64,000 bases of DNA from contig NZ_RQFY01000001.1 of NCBI RefSeq assembly GCF_004769555.1, forward strand, positions 310,001-374,000, written 5' to 3'. Numbering within the stretch: the first letter of the stretch is position 1; each line of letters begins with the position of its first letter. Shown here piece after piece: positions 10,890-18,022 of the stretch. The position numbers were made by a program, and so were the translations under genes. The notes beneath the pieces were generated by a model that had not been told where the DNA came from, did not search any database, and saw nothing but the letters and a program-made list of their open reading frames with translations. The stretch is from Leptospira koniambonensis (GTDB lineage Bacteria; Spirochaetota; Leptospiria; Leptospirales; Leptospiraceae).

Positions 10890-11435
10890 TTAATGATTTG
10901 TGATCGTTAGTTTTGCTTGGGAATCTAACTTTTCTTTTAAGTCTTTCAATAGAGATTTCAAACTTTCGCTATTGGAAGAACTTAAAGTAAATGTGCTCGT
11001 ATTATCTCTAGAGGAAAAGCTGAACTGGACTTCTTTTGCGGAAAGCAATTTGTCGGCCACATCTGTAGGAAGAATGGAGACAACACGAACAGTATCACCG
11101 TAATCTGTAGAAGTTTTTCTAAGATTATGCCAAGTTTGGTCTAACTTCATAGAAATCCCGATCGGAAAACTTTCCTCGAAAGAGCTCATATAGTATTCCA
11201 AAAAGATTGGCTTCTCCCCTGTTTTATTTATCAGGATGCCCTTAAAATTCAAAGACCCAGGTTTTCCGACACTGCAGAAAATTGCCCCGGGACAGATAGG
11301 ACCACTTCTGAATAGTGTCTGCTCCACTACTGGTTCCGGAAGGACTTGGACCCGAGCCGAGCAGGAATTCAGTAAAACTGCAAAAAACACGGCGAAGATA
11401 GAAACTTGTAAAAAAGAGAGATTAGAACGGATCAT
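10890..11435 (-). CDS. Putative lipoprotein, unknown function
   Basis: Protein of 181 residues starting at MIRSNLSFLQ (ATG 11435..11433). A hydrophobic signal leads to a lipobox (AVLLNSC, Cys about 24). An upstream in-frame extension of 33 residues exists but would bury the signal peptide, so it is not used. The mature part has FRSGPICPGAIFCSVGKPG with paired cysteines and a Ser-rich C-terminus; I recognise no domain. It converges on lysS and is divergent from serA, with about 110 bp between the starts. Confidence 0.7.
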   Translation of the reverse strand: MIRSNLSFLQVSIFAVFFAVLLNSCSARVQVLPEPVVEQTLFRSGPICPGAIFCSVGKPGSLNFKGILINKTGEKPIFLEYYMSSFEESFPIGISMKLDQTWHNLRKTSTDYGDTVRVVSILPTDVADKLLSAKEVQFSFSSRDNTSTFTLSSSNSESLKSLLKDLKEKLDSQAKLTITNH

Positions 11436-11546
11436 TAAAAGGCGGTCTCCAGTGATTTCCATTCCATTCTTCTCACGATCCCCGAAAGGTGAAGTAAAAA
11501 ATCCGTTTTCAGAGAAGCCAAGGATACGTTCCATGGTAATAGAACT

Positions 11547-12770
11547 ATGATTTCCTACCCGAAAGAAAAGATAAACGTCCTCCTCTTAGAGAATGTACAC
11601 CAAGACGCATTCCAACTCTTTCAAAAAGACGGTTTTAATGTCCGCCTTCTTCCCCAAGCCCTGGGCGAAGACGAACTTTCGAAAGAAATCGAGAACATTC
11701 ATGTTCTGGGTATCCGGAGTAAAACCAATCTGACTGCACCTGTTTTAGCCAAGGCAAAACGACTTATGACTGTGGGTTGTTTCTGTATTGGTACAAACCA
11801 AGTGGATTTAGCAGAAGCGGAGAAGAAAGGGATCCCAGTATTCAACGCACCTTATTCTAATACACGTTCAGTTGCGGAACTCGTAATTGCAGAAGTTGTA
11901 ATGTTAGCAAGAAGGGTCCCGGACCATATCCGAAATACCCATGCAGGTATTTGGAATAAAATTTCTAAAAACTGTTTTGAGGTCCGTGGAAAAACTCTGG
12001 GGATCGTAGGTTACGGCCATATCGGAAGCCAGGTTTCCGTACTTGCGGAAGCAATGGGCCTAAAAGTGGTCTATTATGATACACAAACAGTTCTTCCTTT
12101 AGGAAATGCGACCCCTCTCAATTCTTACGAAGAATTATTATCTGTTTCTGATTTTGTTACATTTCATGTGCCTGAACTTCCAGAAACTACAAACCTTTAT
12201 GCTGCTAAGGAAATCAAGGCTACTAAAAAAGGTGCTTATATCATCAATCTTTCCAGAGGAAAGGTTGTGGATCTGGAAGCTTTGGCTGAGGCAATTAAGT
12301 CAGGCCATATTGCAGGCGCGGGAATAGATGTTTTCCCACAAGAGCCTGAATCAAATAGCGATCCATTTATCACTCCATTGCAAAATTTACAAAACGTAAT
12401 ATTAACCCCTCATATCGGTGGTTCTACGGAAGAAGCTCAGAAAAATATAGGAACAGAAGTTGCTTCTAAACTTTTGAAGTTTGTAAATAACGGTTCCACT
12501 ACTTTTGCTGTAAACTTCCCTCATCTGGAGTTAAATCCAATTCCTCAGGGAATGTATAGAATTCTAAATGTTCACAAAAACCAACCTGGGTTCTTGAAAG
12601 ATATCAACAGTATGGTTTCTGAGATTGGAGCAAATATCAGTTCTCAACATTTAGGAACCAGCGCAGAAATTGGTTATCTATCTATGGTAATTAATATGAG
12701 CGTAGGTGATGAACTAAAAGAAAGAATAGAAAGACATCCTGGATCTCTTAAGACTAGAATTCTTTACTAA
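11547..12770 (+). CDS. serA: D-3-phosphoglycerate dehydrogenase
   Basis: SerA, 407 residues, the ACT-domain type as in E. coli. It oxidises 3-phosphoglycerate with NAD, the first step of serine synthesis. Visible: CFCIGTNQVDL in the substrate region, the Rossmann loop GIVGYGHIGSQV (about 150-161), NLSRGKVVD, catalytic Glu in the DVFPQEPE region, and the active-site HIGGSTEEAQ. A C-terminal ACT domain (about 330-407, FLKDINSMVSEIGANISSQ) suggests feedback control by serine. It is monocistronic by spacing, followed by hairpins and a long spacer. Confidence 0.94.
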   Translation: MISYPKEKINVLLLENVHQDAFQLFQKDGFNVRLLPQALGEDELSKEIENIHVLGIRSKTNLTAPVLAKAKRLMTVGCFCIGTNQVDLAEAEKKGIPVFNAPYSNTRSVAELVIAEVVMLARRVPDHIRNTHAGIWNKISKNCFEVRGKTLGIVGYGHIGSQVSVLAEAMGLKVVYYDTQTVLPLGNATPLNSYEELLSVSDFVTFHVPELPETTNLYAAKEIKATKKGAYIINLSRGKVVDLEALAEAIKSGHIAGAGIDVFPQEPESNSDPFITPLQNLQNVILTPHIGGSTEEAQKNIGTEVASKLLKFVNNGSTTFAVNFPHLELNPIPQGMYRILNVHKNQPGFLKDINSMVSEIGANISSQHLGTSAEIGYLSMVINMSVGDELKERIERHPGSLKTRILY

Positions 12771-12777
12771 TAACCTA

Positions 12778-12854
12778 GGCGGATTGAACCGCCGCTTAAA
12801 AATAAATCAGGCCTTTTTTATTCGATTTTTCGGCGAAGAAAGAAGGCCCTTTTT
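12778..12854 (+). terminator. Terminator region after serA
   Basis: A short hairpin, GGCGG (12778-12782) with CCGCC (12789-12793), is followed by a second, longer imperfect stem pairing GGCCTTTTTT (from 12810) with AAAGAAGGCC (ending 12848), then a T-run (12850-12854). The second resembles a Rho-independent terminator for serA. Confidence 0.6.
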
Positions 12855-13156
12855 ATTCTTATACATTCCTTTATTGATCCCCTAATCAGGCTTTTTCTCA
12901 CAAATTTCCATTTGATTCCCGCAATATTATACTTCGGGCTATTCTGAAATTCAGACCTTTTAGCTCTTCTCATCCGTAAGAGCACCCATTATTTAATTCT
13001 TTTAACATTAGGCGTCTCATCCCCATCCCTTAAGGAACGAAAAATCCTACTCTAAAATAAACGCTAAAAAGAATCTAATCGGATCCAATTATAACTTAAT
13101 TCATTGGATTCGAATAAAATTACTCAATATACTTCATATCAATGTCAATATAATCT

Positions 13157-13179
13157 TTTTGCAGTAAATTATTGCAAAA
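13157..13179. promoter_or_regulatory. Inverted repeat, candidate operator
   Basis: Perfect 7-bp arms TTTTGCA and TGCAAAA separated by 9 bp, about 90 bp upstream of the first accessory-cluster gene. The spacing of half-sites (about 16 bp centre to centre) would suit a dimeric regulator. No regulator gene lies in the cluster itself. Confidence 0.35.
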
Positions 13180-13210
13180 CTAGTGACAGAAATTTTAACA
13201 AACATAGTCT

Positions 13211-13228
13211 CGGTTACTTTTGTAACCG
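13211..13228. promoter_or_regulatory. Perfect palindrome with TTTT loop, candidate operator or leader hairpin
   Basis: CGGTTAC-TTTT-GTAACCG, 7-bp perfect arms, ending 40 bp before the first codon of the cysteine-protease gene. It could be a protein-binding site or a hairpin in the 5' leader. No Shine-Dalgarno is evident between it and the ATG at 13269. Confidence 0.4.
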
Positions 13229-13268
13229 CCTCCTGGCTAAAACGCTCTTTCAAGTAATTTAGAACTTT

Positions 13269-13847
13269 ATGATTTCCTTAAAAATAGAACCGTCAATTAG
13301 CCGCGAAGAAAGAAATACCTCCACCTTATCCGAGATTCAGAGGGGAACGGTTTGTTTAAATTTTACACTTAATCGACAAGCTAGATCTAATTGGTGTTGG
13401 GCATCTATCGCAGAGGCTTGCGAAAAATATTTATTCGGAAAAGTAGTCACTCAAAACGATTTAGCGTACAAATTCCAATCCTATAAAAAGAAATCGGCTC
13501 TACCAAATTCTGAAGAGTCGAATCGCCAAGAATCACTAGAAAAAGTTCTCACCTTCTTAAGTTGTTACAGCCATTGGAATCCTGGGCGTCCTAACTTAGA
13601 ACGAATCGACCAAGAAATACGTTCTTATAAACCTATCTTTCTTTCCTTGGATTGGAAAAATTCAGGCTCCCATTTCGTTGCATTGACCGGCTGTAGTCTC
13701 GAGAGAAACGAAATCCGGATAGACGATCCGTTACATGGATCTTCTTGGCAAAATTTCGATTTATTTCCTCAAACCTATCGTTCCGAAGGAACCGTTTGGA
13801 GAAACACTTATTGGGTCTCTGAATCCTTACTCCCAAAATATCAGTAA
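13269..13847 (+). CDS. Papain-like cysteine protease (AvrRpt2/C70-like)
   Basis: Protein of 192 residues with a papain-like catalytic set: Cys43 in ARSNWCWASIAE preceded by a polar residue for the oxyanion hole, a TQNDLA segment resembling the C70/C39-like 'sQcelA' element, His135 in GSHFVALTG, and Asp152/153 in IDDPLHG. This order matches the family annotated as papain-like cysteine protease AvrRpt2 (peptidase C70). No signal peptide or membrane segment is visible. It is the first gene of the accessory cluster, 40 bp before the TULIP-like gene. Substrate unknown; it may process another cluster protein or act as an effector (inference). The start lacks a clear ribosome-binding site. Confidence 0.72.
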   Translation: MISLKIEPSISREERNTSTLSEIQRGTVCLNFTLNRQARSNWCWASIAEACEKYLFGKVVTQNDLAYKFQSYKKKSALPNSEESNRQESLEKVLTFLSCYSHWNPGRPNLERIDQEIRSYKPIFLSLDWKNSGSHFVALTGCSLERNEIRIDDPLHGSSWQNFDLFPQTYRSEGTVWRNTYWVSESLLPKYQ

Positions 13848-13887
13848 AATGAAGCATAATAAATCAATAATTTAAAGGATAAACCTC

Positions 13888-15048
13888 ATGAGTGATTACG
13901 ATCTACTGATCAATGTAAATGAAAGCGTCTTTAACCAGGCTCTTTCTTCCCTATACGGAAAAGAAAATCTCCGAAACAAACTTTTCAAAGGTACAAAAAG
14001 CGAAACGTATTTAAACACTCCGGTGAATGTAAGCTGGGATGTCTTAACGGCTCCTATTCTCTCTTTAAATCCTCCCACTGATGCGGATTGGAAATCTTCT
14101 TACAAACAGGACGGAAAAACTCCTAGTCCGGTTCAAAATGCATTTTTGATCAAATTTCCCAAACTCAAAGTTTCCAAAGATCAAAATGGTTCCGTATTAG
14201 ATACTACATTGTCCGTCCAAGGCATCTGTTCTATCAAATTGGATATTAGTTCTAATCGTATTTCCATCGATTCCTATGCGTTGATTGTTGATATTTCCAA
14301 TGCAAGTCCTTTGGACCAATTCATATACAAATCAATTATAATACCTCAAATTTTGAAAACAGCGGACAGTGCTCTTGAAGGAGGTCAAATCCCTTCACTG
14401 GATTTTCATGGGGCGAAATTCGGCGAGATCAATATATTTGTAGGCCAGGGAAGATTTTTGGCTTCCGCAAATTTAGAATCCAAAGCTAAAGCTGCTATTC
14501 CAAATTTGAATTCAATTCCGAACCAACCGTTTTTCATCCTAATCAGTAAGGAAGCATCTCAAAGTATAGTGAATCAAGAAACTGCGTCTTTGATCGGTAA
14601 AAAACAAAGCACTTCGGGTAGTAAAAGTTTCGGGATCGGCACCGCAAACTATGATGCTGCAGTTAGAATCAATCGTTTGGGAGTACAATTATTGGATGAT
14701 CCTACTCAAGTATCATCCACTGCAGATCTTTCCATTACCGCCGGTGCCGGTGTTGATTTACTAGGTCCAGTAGTAGGCGCGATCGTAGACGCAGCAAAAT
14801 ATGTTGGATCAGGAGCAGCATATGTAGGAACCACTGTGGCAAACGGAGTTGTGGACGTTAGTAAAACCGTAGCCGGAGGGACTGTTGACGCTGCTAACGC
14901 TGTAGCTGGCGGTGCAACGACTGCCGCTAACGCTGTGGCCGACGGCGCAACGACTGCCGCTAACGCTGTGGCTGACGGTGCAACGACTGCCGCTAACGCT
15001 GTGGCTGACGGTGCAAAAACAGTCTGGAAAGCAATCTCAAGTTATTAA
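13888..15048 (+). CDS. TULIP-like (P47-like) protein with 11-residue repeat tail
   Basis: Protein of 386 residues. The N-terminal part (DYDLLINVNESVFNQAL, then VNVSWDVLTAPILSL and a series of amphipathic beta strands) resembles the N-terminus of TULIP-superfamily proteins such as clostridial P47, which bind lipids in a hydrophobic groove. A second half begins near QPFFILISKEASQSIVNQ (about 211-228), as in a duplicated TULIP module. From about residue 302 the chain becomes a helix of consecutive 11-residue repeats of the type AANAVADGATT, reminiscent of synuclein or apolipoprotein 11-mers that lie on membranes. No signal peptide. It has a Shine-Dalgarno-like AAAGGATAA. The fold call is by eye and needs profile or structure confirmation. 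Confidence 0.6.
   Translation: MSDYDLLINVNESVFNQALSSLYGKENLRNKLFKGTKSETYLNTPVNVSWDVLTAPILSLNPPTDADWKSSYKQDGKTPSPVQNAFLIKFPKLKVSKDQNGSVLDTTLSVQGICSIKLDISSNRISIDSYALIVDISNASPLDQFIYKSIIIPQILKTADSALEGGQIPSLDFHGAKFGEINIFVGQGRFLASANLESKAKAAIPNLNSIPNQPFFILISKEASQSIVNQETASLIGKKQSTSGSKSFGIGTANYDAAVRINRLGVQLLDDPTQVSSTADLSITAGAGVDLLGPVVGAIVDAAKYVGSGAAYVGTTVANGVVDVSKTVAGGTVDAANAVAGGATTAANAVADGATTAANAVADGATTAANAVADGAKTVWKAISSY
14890..15021 (+). repeat. Four tandem 33-bp repeats encoding 11-residue units
   Basis: Units at 14890-14922, 14923-14955, 14956-14988 and 14989-15021 encode AANAVAGGATT, AANAVADGATT (twice) and AANAVADGAKT. The last three differ at only a few bases, indicating recent duplication. 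Degenerate copies of the same protein period extend about three units upstream (VSKTVAGGTVD, VGTTVANGVVD, AAKYVGSGAAY). The array could vary in copy number. Confidence 0.9.
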
Positions 15049-15105
15049 TGTTCATCTTCAGTTCCCGTAAAATGGAATGTCTCGAAAATATATTAGGAGA
15101 ATATA

Positions 15106-15486
15106 ATGTCTGACATAGGAATTAATTACGACGCTAAAACGCAACCTTCTACCATCAATATCCAAAGTTCTTTGGCGATGTCAGGGAACTCCGTGAAGGT
15201 TACTATAAAAAATATAGGAAGTTTTACCCTTTTCATTACGCCTACCGGAAACATGGCGGAACAAGTGGTCTCCGGAATCGCTTGGCCTCTTGCTCAATAC
15301 TTAAGTGTAACTGTCGTTCCACCTTTGATCAAAGATCTAATCGAAGGAAAGGAATTCGAGATCTTCACAATAAATCCTTCCCAACAATCCGTTGCAGGAC
15401 AAACAATCACGATCGCTCCAGATAACCTAAACCTATCCAATTTTAACGGAATGTTATTAGTCCAAGGCAACTTAAAGGTCGGATAA
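15106..15486 (+). CDS. Small beta-rich protein, possible single TULIP half-module
   Basis: Protein of 126 residues with a strong Shine-Dalgarno (TTAGGAGAAT) 6 bp before the ATG. It is built of alternating beta-strand patterns (STINIQSSLAMSGNSVKVTI) with a central amphipathic helix (VVSGIAWPLAQYL). The end, NLNLSNFNGMLLVQGNLKVG, resembles the last strands of TULIP domains. Its size recalls OrfX1 of clostridial OrfX/P47 operons (analogy only). No signal peptide. It lies in the cluster between two larger proteins and may assemble with them. Confidence 0.55.
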   Translation: MSDIGINYDAKTQPSTINIQSSLAMSGNSVKVTIKNIGSFTLFITPTGNMAEQVVSGIAWPLAQYLSVTVVPPLIKDLIEGKEFEIFTINPSQQSVAGQTITIAPDNLNLSNFNGMLLVQGNLKVG

Positions 15487-15510
15487 TTTCCAAAAGGAGG
15501 TTGTTGATTT

Positions 15511-16947
15511 ATGAAAAGATCCCGTTACGAATTTCCAAAATCGCAAATCGAATTAAAATCTTTTTTAAAAGGGATAGACCTGGAGTTATTTCCAAACTCG
15601 AAAACACGAGAGTGCATATTATCAAGCTCTCCGGCTTATCCCTTGGCAAGATCTGTTTCTATGCCCCCAGATTGGGGTTATGAAAGCGGAGCTCTTTCGT
15701 TTCGTTTCGGAGAATTACATTGTAATGGTTATGATCTGATCCAATCCGAAGGAGTAATCGAATCAGAAGAAAATCAAAAGTTTTTAAAATTATTACTTAA
15801 AATTCCGAAACTGGATCTTTCCGGAAATTATTATGTGGAAGCAAAACCAGACCCAATCCCTGAAATCGATACGGCTGGAAATTTATCCGATCTTTCAGAG
15901 GAAAATCTAAGACCGAGGAAAGGTGGCGGTGATTCCGAAATCGGAAGTATAGATCCGGACAAAGAAAAATGGTTAGATCAAGCCAGAGATCAAAGAAATC
16001 GATTAAGCTCTACGCCTAACGGTCAGAAGATGCTAATTACTTATAATCAGCATAACGAAACCTACGACGAGGTATTCAAGACTTACCCCGCATTATCCAC
16101 TGCTTGGCAAGCAGGAGGAGCGACCAAAGAAATGGCATCCGATACTTCTCAATCTGTCGAAAAAGATACGGTTGTAAACGATGCTAAAAAGAAATATTCC
16201 GGCGGAGTAACCTATAACGGAAATGCATTCGCACAACAATTGAACGTGGCAGCGGCCTGTTTATTTGCGGATCCGGATTTCGATCCCAGAACGGGGCCTC
16301 CCCCAGGAAGTAAATATTGGGATGCTGCGAAAGCAGCTCTCACTTTCGGGAAAGGAGTCGGCGGTAATACCAAAAACACCAAAGACAATGTGAACGAGAT
16401 GAAACCATCCGAAGTTCATTCCACGGTAAATAATCATACTGGCGATCTACCTTCAGTTTCCGATCCGGAAGTCGTACAAATCCTTCAATCCTCGGACTTG
16501 GAACCAGGAGGAAGAATGGAAGGAGAATCCGATCCTAATAGAATCTTTTTGGACGAAGAGGATCGAAAAAGGATCGAAAAATTAAAGAACGCAATTCTAA
16601 GACAAAAGGCTGAAAATTCGGAAATACGAGGAAGGATCTTATTCGAGGGAGAAGTATCCGCTCTGATTCAAAATACTGTTCTCTCCTTCTCCCTTTTTCG
16701 AGACGAGGAAACCTCTTCCTGGAAAACATCTCCACTCATAATCGATATGCCTCCGTTCCATCTGGAAATAGACGATTCCAAATGGGAAGGAGAAGCGGGC
16801 TTGGTCGCAAAAGAAAGACTGGAAAGCATGTATTTCATCCGAAATCTATTTTATGATTCCTTAATAGAACGGATTTCTTCCGTTTTCGAAACAAGTTTAG
16901 AAAACTTTTTAAACAATCAATCGGATTTCGAAAAGGGCTCGAGATAA
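15511..16947 (+). CDS. Unknown cluster protein, split beta-rich ends with a helical central insert
   Basis: Protein of 478 residues preceded by a very strong Shine-Dalgarno (AAAGGAGGTTG). I do not recognise the family. Residues about 50-115 are beta-rich (SMPPDWGYESGALSFRFGEL, ending LKIPKLDLSGNYYVE) and resemble the strand pattern of the 572-residue cluster protein. A central segment (about 145-330) has QHNETYDEVFKTYPALSTAW and YNGNAFAQQLNVAAACLFADP. A C-terminal beta/helical part has LIIDMPPFHLEIDDSKWEG. It looks like a TULIP-type scaffold interrupted by an inserted domain (inference). No signal peptide or membrane helix. Its stop abuts the next ATG directly. Confidence 0.55.
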   Translation: MKRSRYEFPKSQIELKSFLKGIDLELFPNSKTRECILSSSPAYPLARSVSMPPDWGYESGALSFRFGELHCNGYDLIQSEGVIESEENQKFLKLLLKIPKLDLSGNYYVEAKPDPIPEIDTAGNLSDLSEENLRPRKGGGDSEIGSIDPDKEKWLDQARDQRNRLSSTPNGQKMLITYNQHNETYDEVFKTYPALSTAWQAGGATKEMASDTSQSVEKDTVVNDAKKKYSGGVTYNGNAFAQQLNVAAACLFADPDFDPRTGPPPGSKYWDAAKAALTFGKGVGGNTKNTKDNVNEMKPSEVHSTVNNHTGDLPSVSDPEVVQILQSSDLEPGGRMEGESDPNRIFLDEEDRKRIEKLKNAILRQKAENSEIRGRILFEGEVSALIQNTVLSFSLFRDEETSSWKTSPLIIDMPPFHLEIDDSKWEGEAGLVAKERLESMYFIRNLFYDSLIERISSVFETSLENFLNNQSDFEKGSR

Positions 16948-17997
16948 ATGCCTTCCCTTTTGACAAAACCATCAAATTCGTCCACAGCTTCCGTTCAGTT
17001 TAAGGATCCTCTGGATGAAATTCGAGAAGGAGTCCTTTCGGAAGACCTGGAGAGGTTCTACGAACTTCTGGAAAAGGTATTATCTAAACAAAGACAGTAT
17101 TTAACGAAAACAGAATATTCCTTATACTTCTCTGGAAAAAAAGTAAGGCCAATGATGCTTCTTCTTAGCTCCAGAATGGTGCACGGAAATTCTTCCTCTC
17201 TTCCATTCAAGTCCATCCAAGGAGCCGTTTCCTTGGAGATGTTGCATGTCGCGACACTTATACACGATGATATCATAGACCACGCTCATATACGCAGAGG
17301 AAACGAAACCGTAAATGCAGCGCGAGGAATGGAAAAGGCCATAATTCTGGGAGATATACAATTCGTAGAAGCGATTCGCGGTTTCGTGGATAGTATAGAC
17401 GCTCAGGAAGATATGGGATTGGTCAAATCAGTTCTGGATACTGCCTTTAGAATTTGTTGTGGAGAGTTAGACGAACTAGAAACAAACGCTAGTCTTCCAT
17501 TTTCAGAGCTTCATAAAAAATACAGAGAAACAATCGATCGAAAGACTGCGGTTCTTTTCGGCCTATCCTGTGAGTCCGGAGTCACACTCGCTGGGGGAAA
17601 AACAAGCGATGCAAGAAGAGCAGGCTTTTTTGGCAGAAGAGTAGGAAGAGCCTTCCAGATCATGGACGATATTTTGGATTTTGTAAACGATAGAAAAGGT
17701 TCCGGAAAAGAATTGGGAATCGATCTGAGTAGAAGAAGACTTTCACTTCCGATCATCTTCGCAATGGAAGAACTGGGATCGCAAAGTCCTCTTTCCCAGA
17801 TTATTAGAGGAATGGAATATACGGACAAAACTCTTAAAGAAGCGGTCCGATCCCTTCGATTATCCTCCGCCCTACCCTTATCTTATGTGGAAGCCAGAAA
17901 GGAAATTGTGGATTCCTTGGAATACCTCAGACTTTTTCCGGACAATAGATACAAAAAATCCCTTACAGATATCGCGTTCTATGTAGTGAATCGGTGA
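16948..17997 (+). CDS. Long-chain polyprenyl diphosphate synthase
   Basis: Trans-isoprenyl diphosphate synthase, 349 residues. First Asp-rich motif in HVATLIHDDIIDHAHIRRG (DDIID about 107-111), second in FQIMDDILDFVND (about 239-244), with GKKVRP upstream for diphosphate binding. Small residues just before the first motif (Ala and Thr at -5 and -4) match long-chain enzymes such as IspB rather than FPP or GGPP synthases, so a C30-C45 product is likely (established rule, untested here). The usual DL-x-EGK-x-TLP segment reads GIDLSRRRLSLP, a deviation near the second site. Its ATG follows the previous stop with no gap, so it belongs to the accessory cluster and is probably not the housekeeping quinone enzyme. 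Confidence 0.85.
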   Translation: MPSLLTKPSNSSTASVQFKDPLDEIREGVLSEDLERFYELLEKVLSKQRQYLTKTEYSLYFSGKKVRPMMLLLSSRMVHGNSSSLPFKSIQGAVSLEMLHVATLIHDDIIDHAHIRRGNETVNAARGMEKAIILGDIQFVEAIRGFVDSIDAQEDMGLVKSVLDTAFRICCGELDELETNASLPFSELHKKYRETIDRKTAVLFGLSCESGVTLAGGKTSDARRAGFFGRRVGRAFQIMDDILDFVNDRKGSGKELGIDLSRRRLSLPIIFAMEELGSQSPLSQIIRGMEYTDKTLKEAVRSLRLSSALPLSYVEARKEIVDSLEYLRLFPDNRYKKSLTDIAFYVVNR

Positions 17998-18022
17998 AAT
18001 TTTAGGAAATTCAAACGAAAGA

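Larger units (their letters stand above)
12771..13268. other. Intergenic region upstream of the accessory cluster (498 bp)
   Basis: I find no convincing gene here. It holds the serA terminator hairpins at the left and is A+T-rich through 12900-13200. Two clean inverted repeats lie close to the first cluster gene: TTTTGCA (13157-13163) with TGCAAAA (13173-13179), and CGGTTAC (13211-13217) with GTAACCG (13222-13228). The cluster promoter is expected in this stretch, but no -35/-10 pair stands out. Confidence 0.6.

Noticed and set aside
14890..15021. CRISPR-like short repeats
   Set aside because: The 33-bp units are directly adjacent with no spacers and are in-frame coding repeats.
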